A stretch of DNA of 64,000 nt from Pardosa pseudoannulata (lineage: Eukaryota > Arthropoda > Arachnida > Araneae > Lycosidae): positions 90,718,848-90,782,847 of the forward strand of contig CM063498.1 of the NCBI GenBank assembly GCA_032207245.1, given 5' to 3'. This document shows, piece after piece, positions 1 through 10,137 of the stretch. The position numbers were made by a program, and so were the translations under genes. Below the pieces are notes generated by a model. It searched no databases, was not told the origin of the DNA, and was given only the letters and a program-made list of their open reading frames with translations. The first letter of the stretch is position 1; the number at the start of each line of letters is the position of its first letter.

Positions 1-90
1 CTCTTTTTAAATTTATTTTATTTCTGTCACACAACGCAATACGGATAAGTAGGAGAAACTCGGCTTTAATGCAGTTTAGGATGGCCTCAG

Positions 91-1130
91 ATTTTGATTC
101 TTTATCTACGTTTATCATCGCCAAGTATGCAAATTTTCCCACATATGGCAACCCGAGGATTCTCCGACTGCAATTGTGTATAAAATTTTAGTATACAATT
201 TTAAACATTTGAATACTCATAGTTTCCGCTTTTTTTCATTTTCATGGCTTTTTATAAATATGTACCCATATATTATTCAAATTTTGATTCTTTATCTACG
301 TTTATCATCGCCAAGTATGCGAATTTTCGCACATATGGCAACGCGAGGTTTCTCCGCCTGCAATTGTGTATAAAATTTTTGTATACAGTTTTAAGCATTT
401 GAATACTCATAGTTTCCGCTTTTTTTCATTCTCATGGCTTTTTATAAATATGTACCCATGTATTATTCAAATTTTGATTCTTTATCAACGTTCATCATCG
501 CCAAGTATGCGAATTTTCGCACATATGGCAACGCGAGGTTTCTCCGACTGTAATTGTGTATAAAATTTTTGTATACAGTTTTAAGCATTTGAATACTCAT
601 AGTTTCCGCTTTTTTTCATTTTCATGGCTTTTATAAATATGTACCCATATATTATTCAAATTTTGATTCTTTATCTGTTTACCATTGCCAAGTATGCGAA
701 TTTTCCCACATATGGCAACCCGAGGTTTATCAGACTGCAATTGTGTATAAAATTTTTGTATATAGTTTTAAGCATTTGAATACTCATAGTTTCCGCTTTT
801 TTTTCATTTTCATAGCTTTTTTTAAATATGTACCTATATATTATTCAAGTTTTGATTCTTTATCTACGTTTATCATCGCCAAGTATGCGAAATTTCCCAC
901 ATATGGCAACGCAAGGTTTCTCCGACTGCAATTGTGTATAAAATTTTTGTATACAGATTTAAGCATCTGAATACTGATAATTTCCGCTTTTTATTTCATT
1001 TTCATTACTTTTATAAAATATGTACCCATATAATTTCTACCCATAAATTTGGTACAATCTGTGTATAAATTTAATCTATACTCTGTTTTTTGCTACTTTA
1101 ATACTTATAATTTTGTGCTTTTTATTGCAT
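91..1130. repeat. ~190-bp tandem satellite, about 5.5 units
   Basis: The word ATTTTGATTC starts at 91, 281, 471, 660 and 850 (last copy one base changed), so the period is 190, 190, 189 and 190 bp. A decayed sixth unit continues to about 1130. Every unit carries the ATGGCAAC word, a GTGTATAAAATTTTTGTATAC stretch and a TTTCCGC..TTTCATT block. Short open frames of 65-75 aa recur in each unit only because the units repeat. The 190-bp period is not a multiple of three and the frame is not kept across units, so I treat them as non-coding. The array is probably truncated at its left edge by the window start. Confidence 0.93.
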
Positions 1131-1133
1131 TTA

Positions 1134-1705
1134 CACTGGTGTGCAAAACTTGAGCCACAGGTGGGTTTTTTGCCATAACTGCCCGAGAAATCAGCTGAGA
1201 GACATGAAATTAAGAAATGAGGGTGAAGATATCGCTAGAATGGATTGTCCAGCGTACCCTCCTGATTTATATCCCATGGAACATGTGTGAAAGGCTTTGG
1301 GCAGACACAATGCAGCACGCTTACACCCAACCACTCAAACATTTGCTGATTGAGAAATGGGCACTCCTACCGCAAGAAATGTTGGACCAGCTGGTTCTGA
1401 GTATGCGGAGACGGTGCGAAGCAACCATTGCAGTAGGGGAGAGCATATCCCTTATTACGGAACATCTGCTTGTCGTTCTTCCTCTTAGATAGACAATCAT
1501 CAGTCTCGATACTATGCTTTCAATAAAGCTTGTTTTTGTTTGATTCCATAATGTATGCATTGCTTTACTTTTCCAGCTCCGATGCTTTCGTCATCCTTTA
1601 CTTACATAATACTTTCCTTCATTTATGAATTTCATGTCTCTCAGATGATTTCTAGTGGAGTTATGGCAACAAAACCCACTTGTTGCTTAAGTTTTGACAC
1701 CAGTG
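1134..1705 (+). mobile_element. Internally deleted Tc1-type DNA transposon
   Basis: Imperfect terminal inverted repeats of about 50 bp begin CACTGGTGTGCAAAACTT on the left and end GTTTTGACACCAGTG on the right, flanked by TA on both sides (1132-1133 and 1706-1707), the target duplication of Tc1/mariner elements. Only the 3' part of a transposase remains inside. At 572 bp it is far shorter than an autonomous element (about 1.3-1.7 kb), so it must rely on transposase from elsewhere. It sits at the decayed end of the 190-bp satellite. Confidence 0.9.
1239..1492 (+). pseudogene. Tc1 transposase C-terminal remnant, frameshifted
   Basis: One frame from about 1239 reads MDCPAYPPDLYPMEHV, the (S/P)[12 protein letters not shown] region holding the last acidic residue of the DDE/D triad of Tc1 transposases, and then stops. 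A second frame, open to 1492, continues with IEKWALLPQEMLDQLVL and a MRRRCEATI tail, the usual C-terminal end of these enzymes. The helix-turn-helix region and the first two catalytic Asp residues are absent. A frameshift separates the two parts, so no active enzyme can be made. Confidence 0.85.
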
Positions 1706-1707
1706 TA

Positions 1708-2439
1708 TATTGCTCTTGTAGATGTTTATATCACCGCCATCTTAAATGACATGTTGGCATTATTGGCGCCAAAAAATATCGCCAATAAAACAAAGTGGCA
1801 CCCTGAACTGCATTTTCACCCTGTACTCGTTTGTTGTGTAAAATCTTTTCAACATATAGCAGTACAGAATTGTCGTGTCCATCTCTCCCGGACTTACCCA
1901 ATACAGGTATATAATAAAATGTCCTATTGATATTATTTAATATACATCTCCCGACTGCGTGACATCTCGATTTCAATATATATTTTTCTGAAAACATAAT
2001 GATAAGCCATTTCTTACAGGCGGCTATCTTATTTATTCAATAGACAGATTTTTTAATGCCCTTGAGATAACGGAAAGAAAAATTCTAGCTTCGTCTCATA
2101 CGTTAACGTTGCTATTGAAAAAAAAAGAAAAAAAAGAGAAAAAAAAAAAAAAACCACCAGCCAATGTTAAGTAAAGCACGTTTGCTTCGATAACATTCTG
2201 CATAGAATATTACTGCCATAGAAATGTTTACGGAGATGTAATAATATTTACCTTGAGACCTATCTGAAGGATAATAATATTTACCTCTAAATTAAAAATT
2301 TAAAGCATTCGACTAAAAACTGAATTAAAAATTGATGCATGAAGCTTTTATGTTCGTAAATAAAAACTTCTAAAGTAGCAGTGGCGTAGTGTAAGCCTCT
2401 TCCATCCGGGGCAGATAGTAAATTTATAATATGCTATTA
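1708..2439. other. Intergenic, no gene recognised
   Basis: It contains a moderately GC-rich patch around 1730-1900 with an 88-aa minus-strand open frame (1731-1997) that I do not recognise, and an A-rich tract near 2118-2151. Nothing supports a gene. Confidence 0.5.
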
Positions 2440-2991
2440 TTAACACACTGTGTGCGGGTACATTTCTCAACGGAATTGTACCGGTAGCGGGCGTTTGGCG
2501 CGTAAATTTAGTTACTCAGTTAAATCTCAATAGATCTAAAATATTAAATGTTTTAACCAACTTTTCGTATTTTATATTGAAATATATAAACAAATATATA
2601 AATAACAACCATAAGATTTTTGTAAACTAAAAATATTTTATTAGTGGATTAAATTTATAATAGTATTGTAAATATGAAAAATCAAATAGAAATAGTAGTA
2701 TATAGTTTTAATTTTTTCCCGTTCTGTGGTTCCGCATCGACTGATATAAAAACTAGTTTTTGTCTAATTTTTTCCAGAATCTATGTAGTAGACAAGAAGA
2801 TTTGGCTTCGTTTTCCTGTATATATTGTTATTTTTTTACCCACAAACAAGCCATGTTGTTACACTAACCCGTACTAGTACGTGACCCGCGCTCAAGTATC
2901 AATCGTCCGAAAACGCACTAGTACGTGTCCCGCGGTCAAGTATCAATCGTCAGAAAACATACTAGTACGTGTCCCGCATACAATGTGTTAA
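2440..2991. mobile_element. piggyBac-like MITE with TTAA ends
   Basis: The element is bounded by TTAA at 2440-2443 and 2988-2991. The left end reads TTAACACACTGTGTGCGGG. The right end, reverse-complemented, reads TTAACACATTGTATGCGGG, giving about 19-bp terminal inverted repeats. TTAA is the obligate piggyBac target. There is no transposase inside; at 552 bp this is a non-autonomous element. Next to the right terminus lie 44-bp tandem repeats containing ACTAGTACGTG (separate entry). The family assignment rests on the TTAA and TIR form only. Confidence 0.75.
2873..2985. repeat. 44-bp subterminal tandem repeat
   Basis: The palindromic word ACTAGT followed by ACGTG starts at 2873, 2917 and 2961, an exact 44-bp period. 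Each word is followed by CCCGC and, in the first two units, by TCAAGTATCAATCGTC. The repeats lie just inside the right end of the piggyBac-like MITE. Subterminal repeats of this kind often act as transposase binding sites; that role is inferred here. Confidence 0.9.
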
Positions 2992-3319
2992 AATGTGATA
3001 GTATAAAATATGATATTACTACAAAAACAAAATTTTCTAGAAAAAGGTAATCATTAACCAGCAAAGCGTCCCTCTTTGCTAGTTATTGATTTAAAACGGT
3101 ATCTAAGAACAGTATTATCACGAGAACCTATTGTTAAAAGGAAATTACAATAGATATTCGAAAACTCCTCAGTGTTGCAACTTGATAAACCATTTCTTTC
3201 CCTCCTTTTCATTCTCTCATATCTAATTTCCCTGCCTTATAATGCCTTATTTAAAGGTCTTCGCAGAGTTAAATTCTTTTTATCCGTTTCTCAAAGCTAA
3301 CTATGATATAAATGCTAAT
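2992..3319. other. Intergenic, nothing recognised
   Basis: AT-rich sequence without an open frame, repeat or RNA gene that I can support. Confidence 0.4.
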
Positions 3320-3589
3320 TTTGTGTCCACTGGCTGCATTTTCGAGCTAACCCTAAAACAAGGGCGAAACTAGGTCCTGTGAAGATCACCCTTTGTCCAG
3401 AACTAACGGACGAAATCAGCTGATCGGGAGCCTCCCGTTTCGACCCGTCGACAATAGCTTGGCGACGCCGTGTCTGAGATGTTGACAGTTCGATTGAATA
3501 GGCGTCACGCCCCTGATCGGTTGCGGCAAAGAGACCAGAGAATTGCATCGAGATTCCAGAATCGGGACAGCCAGCGAATGAAAATTCAG

Positions 3590-3659
<70 letters not shown>
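3320..3659 (+). mobile_element. Poly(A)-tailed retroposon of unknown family
   Basis: A segment of about 270 bp that is clearly richer in G+C than its surroundings ends abruptly in an uninterrupted run of about 67 A (3593-3659). A body plus long terminal poly(A) is the signature of target-primed reverse transcription (a LINE 3' end, a SINE or a retrocopy). I do not recognise the body and see no tRNA-type A/B boxes. Possible duplications (AAAGCTAACT near 3294 and AAAGCTGTAACT after the tail) are imperfect, so the 5' edge is uncertain. The length of the pure A run suggests a recent insertion. The Phe-rich minus-strand frame across it is poly(A) read backwards. Confidence 0.6.
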
Positions 3660-3661
<2 letters not shown>

Positions 3662-3662
<1 letters not shown>

Positions 3663-4130
3663 GTAACTTTAGCTGGAGTTCTCAGGTAATTGGAATCGTA
3701 ACTGACCAAAAAACGGTTGGCGGGACCGTAACTGTCCCCTAGGTATAAAAAGCCTAGAACTTTTCGACTCGGGGCTTTTCGACATTTTTTTTACAGAGGT
3801 GCTTTAACCTTGTGGAGGTTTCCACGATTTTTAACCGGAGCCAGCTTTTTTAGTGATTGCGTTCAGGAGACTCGTAAATTCCGCTCATATAAGGAACGGC
3901 AGGGTCTCGGATACCGAACGGGGGATAGATTGGGTTTGCATTGCACCCTGGAAGAGCCTCCCCGTTTTAATCTTTTTTATTTCTACTTGTTTTGGGAGAA
4001 TTAGAATCCCTTTGTATATACTGTATCTACTCCTATTACTCCAGAAAAAAGTAAAAGTGATTTTGAATTCTATTGTGACTGTGATCCTTCTTCACGCTAC
4101 TTCTTCACTCAAGAGCATTGAAGTCGTCAC
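3662..4130 (+). mobile_element. Possible solo LTR with TATA box
   Basis: A block of about 470 bp begins TGTAACTTTAGC and may end GTCGTCACA, the TG..CA form of LTRs. It holds a good TATA box (GGTATAAAAAGCC, 3742-3754), followed by a G/C-richer leader. No polymerase genes flank it. Boundaries and identity are inferred; a target duplication was not found. It could instead be an unrelated promoter-bearing segment. Confidence 0.35.
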
Positions 4131-5088
4131 AATCCTTTAGCACCCGTGGCAAAAAACTGATCTGCGCCCCTACCACCAAATATAGAGAGAAAAATATATA
4201 AATATGTTTTTATATCTTACATTCAGAATGAACTCAAAATATTTTGTTAACTCTTAAACTTCTTAATTTTCATATTAATTAAAAAATTTTTCTTCTATTT
4301 TTACCTAATTAATACTTGAAGATTTTTTTTAACATTTTGGCGATATTATTTTGGTTATAAACTGAAATCTATTTGAGGGGAATATCTTTTATTTAAACGC
4401 TGAATTTTCATAAAAAAATTGGCGAATTTCTAAATTTAAATTTAGTTTTAATAACTTTAATAAATTCAAAATTTAAAACGAATACCTGGATTTCTATTAA
4501 AGCATATTAGTGGTGTTTGGTAAACATATTTTTAAGAATCTATACCAAGTTCAGTCTCTAGAAGCATTTTAAAAAATAAGAAATTTTTAAACACATTCGA
4601 TTTTATAATTAAAAAAAAATATTTTTCAAATTTTCCTTATTTATAAGCTGGACGAATCGTCTTTTTTCAGATCCAATTTTTCTCATTGTTTGGAGCCTCT
4701 AAGACTGATGCGCCCGTGGCAAATGCCACCTTTCCAACGTCCTAATTGAACCTGAACTCAAATGATCAAACTTCATTTCTGATTTACAATAACGCTGACT
4801 AAGCTGTTAGTCTCATGGGAAAAATTCGCGTGATTGCTCGCTGTTGGGAGAAATTTGTAATAGAAGTGTGTTTTCGTCACCATTAGAAGCTTTTTTTCTT
4901 ATTCTGGTAATGAACTACAGTTTTTAATCTCCAAAATGTTAAAATTCCCTTCACGGACTTCGCTGTTGTTTTTATGGACCGGCTGCAATTTACTACTTAG
5001 GCCCTCTCATTGCCCAGTAAACCGGGGCAGTTCAAAATAATGGGGAATAGAGCCTTTTAACTTGCAACGACGAGTATAATTTTACACG

Positions 5089-5090
<2 letters not shown>
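4131..5090. other. Intergenic, AT-rich
   Basis: No gene recognised. A less AT-rich patch at about 4970-5050 contains GGCCCTCTCATTGCCCAG and looks like a repeat fragment of unknown family. Confidence 0.4.

Positions 5091-5170
<80 letters not shown>
5091..5170. repeat. (AC)n(AT)n compound microsatellite
   Basis: About 20 AC units (5091-5130) pass directly into about 20 AT units (5131-5170) without interruption. Confidence 0.98.
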
Positions 5171-5173
<3 letters not shown>

Positions 5174-5503
5174 AGGTTTAAAAATGAGGATTAGGAATTA
5201 AGCGAGTTATAATTAAAAATAGTTGGAACTCATTAACGATAACGTAATACGAGAAAGACACACCTTCCAGCGGAGCTATACAGATTAAAGAAGCTCACGC
5301 CGAAGTAGACAATAGGAATTTGCTTAGGTAGCGATGCCAAAAACACACTTCTAGGCAGGAAATTGAGCTTGTAACATCCTACACGCTTGTCCCTCCAAAA
5401 TGTGAACAAGGGATATCTAAGTGGCATAGCCATGGATTACAATAAAGAAGTTTTTATATACGAAATCAAATGTGTCTTCCATGACTTAATCACTAGAAAC
5501 GTG

Positions 5504-5505
<2 letters not shown>

Positions 5506-5594
<89 letters not shown>
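5506..5594. repeat. (AT)n microsatellite, about 44 units
   Basis: An uninterrupted AT run of about 89 bp. The open frame through it (Tyr-Ile repeats) is an artefact of the repeat. Confidence 0.98.
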
Positions 5595-5599
<5 letters not shown>

Positions 5600-5645
5600 C
5601 AGGGCGTCATAAATTCATGAAAGTTAAAAAATTCTTAATAAAAGA

Positions 5646-6056
5646 AGTTGTTGTTGTTGTTGTTGTTTTATGCCTGTTGGTCAAACCAAACACGATTGAG
5701 CCGTACGCTGCTCGTATTAAGGCAAAGGGGTGTGCCTTTCGCATTTCAACGAGCACCTAAAGGGTGAATATACGATTTTGCTCAAGTGGGCCTCGTGATT
5801 TAAAAGCAGAGACCAAGCAGAAGACCCATAGGCTTGGCCTGCCCCCCAGAGGTTTTGATTGAGAACTTGGAGGACATTGTGACCACGAACATGTTTTACG
5901 TGTCCCAGTCACCTTTAACGAACACGGTGGATCTTAGGCCGGCTTTTGCTCCGAACCCGCAACTCTCCAGTTACGAGAGCGTTGACTTTGCCATACAAAG
6001 AGCAATAAAAGAAGTAATGCTAGGAAAAAGTTTTCAGCTTGCGCAGAGATGATCAG
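5646..6056 (-). mobile_element. Probable retroelement 3' end with (AAC)n tail
   Basis: Read on the minus strand, a GC-balanced block of about 380 bp ends in AACAACAACAACAAC (plus-strand GTT run at 5647-5667). A unique body ending in a simple triplet tail is typical of some non-LTR retrotransposons. A 72-aa plus-strand frame (5834-6052, MACPPEVLIENLEDIVTTNM...) has ordinary amino-acid composition but matches nothing I know, so I do not call it a gene. The base composition contrasts strongly with the flanking AT-rich DNA, and the upstream limit near 6056 is approximate. Confidence 0.4.
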
Positions 6057-6193
6057 ATTAACATTGGATTTTTTCTACGCAAAAAGAATTGTTTGCAAAA
6101 TTGACAAAAGCGAGCTCTTACACATCACTGAATATTTAATTTCACATTAAAAATACGTTATAACATGTGGGCACACATACGCACAAACATATA

Positions 6194-6883
6194 CACTCAA
6201 GAGCCAAAACAGTATGACCACCTGTCAATAACAAGTTGGCCCGCCTTTGGCGCGCAACGCAGCTTCAACCCGCCTCGACATGGATGCCATGAGTCCTTGG
6301 TAGACGGCCCGGAGACAGATTGTAAGACATGTTTAAGCAACCGTTACGCAAATCCAAGATATTGCAATTTGGTGGTCTTTGGTCGTCCCATGACATCCCA
6401 AATATGTTCTATCGGATTGAGATCCGGTGAGTTAGGCGGCCAGGACATTAACTGGAATTCAGCATCATGTTCCTGGAACCACTCCAACACAATTTTAGCC
6501 TTGTGACACGGGGCGTTGTCCTGTTGGAACATTCCATTTCCTTCTTTGATAGCGTGTGGGCGTCCAACACCATGTCGTCTACTGCTGGTTTCACCGTCAT
6601 TCATCCACTTTGCATGAGTACTAACAACTGTAGATCGCGAACAACCCACGAGTCGTGCAGTTTCGGAAATACTTGTTCCGAGCCTTCGAGCCATTATAAT
6701 CTGCCCTCTATCAAAATCACTTAGATCCGCAGCCATCACACACAGAAGTAAGTGAAAGAATGATTCTTCAGACTCTCCAGCAGCAGTTAAATACCACTTC
6801 CACCTGATCACGTGCCTTCCACGTCATCCAGGCGAGTTCATTGCAAAATGTAGAGGTGGTCATAATGTTTTGGCTCTTGAGTG
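6194..6883 (-). mobile_element. Tc1-type element, internal deletion derivative
   Basis: Inverted termini CACTCAAGAGCCAAAAC.. and ..GTTTTGGCTCTTGAGTG are flanked by TA at 6192-6193 and 6884-6885. The 690-bp body carries a minus-strand transposase that has lost its centre (separate entry). A diverged copy with the same termini lies at about 29351-29833, so this is a family in this genome. Confidence 0.93.
6344..6736 (-). pseudogene. Tc1 transposase, N- and C-terminal parts fused in frame
   Basis: A 130-aa frame starts [20 protein letters not shown], runs through a helix-turn-helix with the GCSRSTVV recognition helix (about residues 20-45) and a GRPHA hook, and then jumps at about residue 67-70 into [12 protein letters not shown] and [17 protein letters not shown]. 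Those last two blocks hold the second Asp and final acidic residue of the DDE domain. Roughly 150 residues are missing, including the first catalytic Asp, so it cannot catalyse transposition. After DVMGR the frame shifts and ends with an unrelated 12-residue tail. I chose the MAADLS start because it matches the family N-terminus; the frame is open 25 codons further upstream. A DNA-binding protein without catalysis could in principle compete with active transposase. Confidence 0.88.
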
Positions 6884-6885
6884 TA

Positions 6886-7613
6886 AGTTTTTACGACTTC
6901 CCTTCAGTCAACTAGAGCCAGAGTGCATGGGTGATTCTAAGTAAGAAAAAAATTTCTGAACATCCTACAAAATTTTTTGAAAAAGTATACAAATTTAAAA
7001 TAAAAACAATATTAAGGTTAATTTCTGGATGTCAAAGCTAGAGGTGGATATATGAATTTTAATATTTATGATTTATCGTTAACCAAATATCAATATATCA
7101 ATATGTTCTAATATATATCACCTTATTATAGAGTTGCAACTATGAGTGTGTTCTGTATAAAATAATACAAACACACATATATCAATGTATCTAGAAAACA
7201 AAAATTCAATTTCTTAATCTGAATATATAAATTTAAATTTTAACATATTGCTTTAAAATCACATGACATATTATTACTGTCCTTCGGCAGAAAAATATTT
7301 GTGGACGCGTCAAAAAGAGTGAGAAAAAATATAAAACATTCTGAAAATTTATCAATAAATTTTGAAAATTCATTTACATATTTTTTTATTTTAAGCTGAA
7401 GATGGTTTTAAAAAAACTTGTTTTTGATTTTCAAAAACAGATTTTTCCGAAAATTGTTTTCAAATTTTCGAGGAAAAAAAATTTGTTTTTAATAATTTTC
7501 GAAACAGAATCGCACAAATTTTGGATTAGAATCATCCCTGCCAGACTGCTTTCTTTAGGTGGTTTTGCAGTAATTCACTATTCCTTAGACATTTGCAACT
7601 TACGAGCATAACT
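6886..7613. other. Intergenic, AT-rich
   Basis: No gene recognised; the 69-aa frame at 7402-7611 is AT-rich, low-complexity sequence. Confidence 0.4.
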
Positions 7614-7933
7614 GCTCGGATAGCAAATTTAGCTTGCAGCAAACTTGCTGCACTCTTGCTTTTCAAGTCTGCAAACTCACAGCAAGTTCAGCATGACAAG
7701 TCTGCAAGCTTGAAACAAGACTGCAGCAAGTCCAAGAATTTTCGCTTGCTTCAAGGTTGTCATGACAAGATTCCCACAGTTTTGCAGCAAAACTGCGTTG
7801 CAAAGGGATGGTCGCTTTATGTTCCATCTAACTTGCAGGAGTTTTGCTGCAAGTTTGTAGCGTCAAATTTGTTATGACAAGATATTATCCAGAAAAAATC
7901 AAACTTGCTGCAAGTATGCTTGCTATCCGGGTG
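7614..7933. mobile_element. Foldback/MITE element rich in TTGCTGCAA words
   Basis: The ends are inverted: CGGATAGCAAATTTAGCTTG near 7617 faces a right end (7910-7929) whose complement starts CGGATAGCAAGCATACTTG. Inside, CTTGCTGCA / TGCAGCAAG words recur in both orientations, so the 315-bp element can fold on itself extensively. No coding capacity and no clear target duplication. The 94-aa frame at 7593-7877 follows these repeats and is not a gene. Confidence 0.65.
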
Positions 7934-8079
7934 TGAGCTTAAAAAGAAGCAATGTAACATCAGTTTATTCTACCTTGAAGTAATTCATTGGAAACTTGGA
8001 GTCTGGAAGCACAAAAGAGTGTTAGACATCTGAAATTCTAAAGTGAAATGATGCAGTCTTTAGACATCTATCTTCCAGG

Positions 8080-8267
8080 AAAGATCGCGAAATTCCATGT
8101 TACCGTTTGGTGTTCCGAAGAGATTTTAACGCTTTTTTGTTGTGACATACATGTTTTCCTTGAAACATAAGTTTTAACACTGTTCATTTGTAAGATGTAT
8201 ATCACAGTAAAAAAGCGTTAAAATCACATCGGTAAACCAAGCGGTAACATGGAGCTTCGCCATCTTT
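8080..8267. mobile_element. 188-bp inverted-repeat (foldback) MITE
   Basis: Left arm 8080-8146 and right arm 8191-8267 are complementary over about 65 bp with few mismatches. Shared cores are TCCATGTTACCG / CGGTAACATGGA and TTTTAACGCTTTTTTG / AAAAAAGCGTTAAAA. About 45 bp of unrelated sequence separates them. Such a structure is a short non-autonomous DNA transposon or a foldback element; superfamily unknown and no target duplication seen. Confidence 0.8.
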
Positions 8268-9580
8268 ATAGCAAATAATAGAATTTTACTAGCCTAAATA
8301 TTAATAAGGGATAAATTCAATAAAAATTTCAAGCTATCAAAAAATATCATTTTTATGTGAATAATTTAATTTATAAAACTGTGAGAAGTGGTAAAACTTC
8401 ATTTTATAAAATTATCTCGTTGGAATTTTTACTCAGCTGAGAGAAAGGGGTGATTCATTGATGAGATTCCTTCATGAGAGAAAGGGGTGGTTCATTTGTA
8501 AGGTGTTGTAACGGCGTGATTTAGCGATGTATCGTCATCAAAGAACTTTGCTTTGAGAGGTAGACTTGTGTGGATACAAAAGCATTGTTCTCCCTGGCAC
8601 CACTATGTCTACACTGTTGTGCCCTATAGTAAAGGAACAATATGCCAGACAACACGGAACCTTCACTGATAGCCAAAAAGATGATCGCTGGAACGACAAA
8701 GGATTTGCCGCTACTCAGATGTAGCCGCTAAGAATTCCAGGAACCGCTGGCCTTGCTGCCGATGATTGTTTAACCCGGACCAATCCAGTTGGTCGAAGGT
8801 GAGGTCATCGCTAGGTGACCCAATAATTAAATTGTGGGTGAGGTCCGTCTCTTGGAGGCCCCTCCCCTAGAAAGAGACGAGGAAGATTTCTAAATTTTTT
8901 TGTGATGAAATTTTCAAAGCTATACATTCTTCCTGCTTCCAGAAAAACAAATGACTTTACAATTTTCCGGACCTTTCCTTTCTTCCGCTTAAAATGCGCA
9001 TTATTTACGATGTGCAGGTTCGCATCCGATCATTAAATACCGACTTCGTTTCGAAGTTTGAATTATCATTCTTCTTTTTAGTGACTATCTTACGTGCTCA
9101 ATTGTGAGAAGAAAATTCAGTTGCCATGCACTGTTATCATAAAACGTGAATTATAGAATTAGTTCTCCATAAAAAATAAATTCTGAAAGACAGGAAAAAA
9201 GGTTTTAAAATTGTCGGATGGAGAGTACAAAATAAATTTCATCTGTAAAATGTCAGTATTATTTTAAGGAAAATAAAAAATAAATGAATAAATTTCAGCG
9301 AAAAGAAAATACAAACAAACTAACGTTCGCATAAAGTAAACACTTTTACCAGTACATTACAGTTAAAAACTTATTCCTTGTTTGCATTATTTTATTAAAT
9401 TCAAAGAACTGAATATGTAATAACTAAAAACAGTTTTCTAATATACGGGTGATTGTAAGTATGCTTAAAAATTTTCTATTCCTCACAATAAAACTGTTGT
9501 AATGTACTTACAACACTAACACCAGAGTTCGGTTACAAAGGGGAAACATAGTAAAAATATAATACCTTATACACAGCCAT
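8268..9580. other. Intergenic with GC-richer patch
   Basis: A short direct repeat, GAGAGAAAGGGGTG(A/G)TTCATT, occurs at about 8440 and 8476. From about 8590 to 8880 the sequence is distinctly GC-richer (words CGCTGGAACGACAAAGG, CCCGGACCAATCC) and could be a retroelement fragment or a lost exon; no convincing open frame is present. Confidence 0.35.
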
Positions 9581-9660
9581 CTATATAGTAGGCCTGCGCA
9601 CTCAAAAAAATGGCGGTGGCCGAAGGCAGTTTCCCTTCTATAATCCGCAAGTAAATGAGG
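9581..9660 (+). promoter_or_regulatory. Possible promoter: TATA-like and NRF1-like words
   Basis: CTATATAG (9581-9588) is followed by GCCTGCGCA (9592-9600), resembling an NRF1 half-site, and then by AAAAAAATGGCGGTGGCCG, an ATG in good context that opens only a 14-codon frame (9610-9654). It lies about 400 bp upstream of the SWIM-like exon. Assignment as its promoter or 5' exon is a guess. Confidence 0.25.
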
Positions 9661-10003
9661 AATTTGTGCATGTGGGGGATTCGAATAACTTAGTGTTTTT
9701 CTGATAATTTCAGACTCGTAGATTCCAAAAATGTTCTCAAAAATGTAAAAAACTGGGTATATCATTAAAAAAATTAATTTTAAAGTTAAGCGAAAATCAC
9801 GTGACATCAAAACGCTCCGTGATTAGTTGTAATGTCATCGTTCATGCAGACCAATATTTTTGTATTGTTTTTAAGCGCGCACTATTTTCCGATTTTGTTT
9901 TTGCAAGTTCCTGAAATTTTCTAGCTATCAAAATTTATTTTTATTTAAACCTGAAGGTTTATTTTATCGATCTAGATAGCTTAGTTATCTCAATTTGTCA
10001 TAA

Positions 10004-10137
10004 ATGTCTCTTCTACCTGGATTTACCAAAGGACAATCAGACAACCTTCCGAAAATTGACAGCATGTCAATGTTTTCTTTCTTGCTAAAAAACCCAAATT
10101 TTATGGGAGCAGAAATACGAGGAACTAAAACCCAAAG
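10004..10137 (+). CDS. First coding exon of a probable SWIM-type protein
   Basis: The exon encodes 44 residues plus two bases: MSLLPGFTKGQSDNLPKIDS, then a hydrophobic SMFSFLL segment and ending AEIRGTKTQ. It stops at a good splice donor, AAAG|GTATGT, in phase 2, so the next codon starts AG (Arg or Ser). From memory, the pattern FTxGxxxNLPKID..F..NPxFxxAEIRGxKxxR is the N-terminal block of a large arthropod protein family in which a CxC..CxH SWIM zinc finger, often with a YqaJ-like nuclease domain, follows. That recall has not been checked by search. The ATG follows an AT-rich stretch with upstream stops and is the only Met giving this block. No following exon was found in this window: either the next intron is long or this is a gene fragment. 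The function is unknown. Confidence 0.5.

Noticed and set aside
176..970. Repeated 65-75-aa frames starting MYKI in the first kilobase
   Set aside because: They are copies of one satellite unit of 190 bp; the frame is lost between units, so they do not form a repeat protein.
3416..3709. 97-aa minus-strand frame with poly-Phe
   Set aside because: It is the poly(A) tail of a retroposon read backwards.
5387..5620. 77-aa frame with a long Tyr-Ile repeat
   Set aside because: It is a translation of an (AT)n microsatellite.
5834..6052. 72-aa frame MACPPEVLIENLEDIV...
   Set aside because: Reasonable composition, but no recognised family, and it lies in a probable retroelement end; kept only as part of that element's description.
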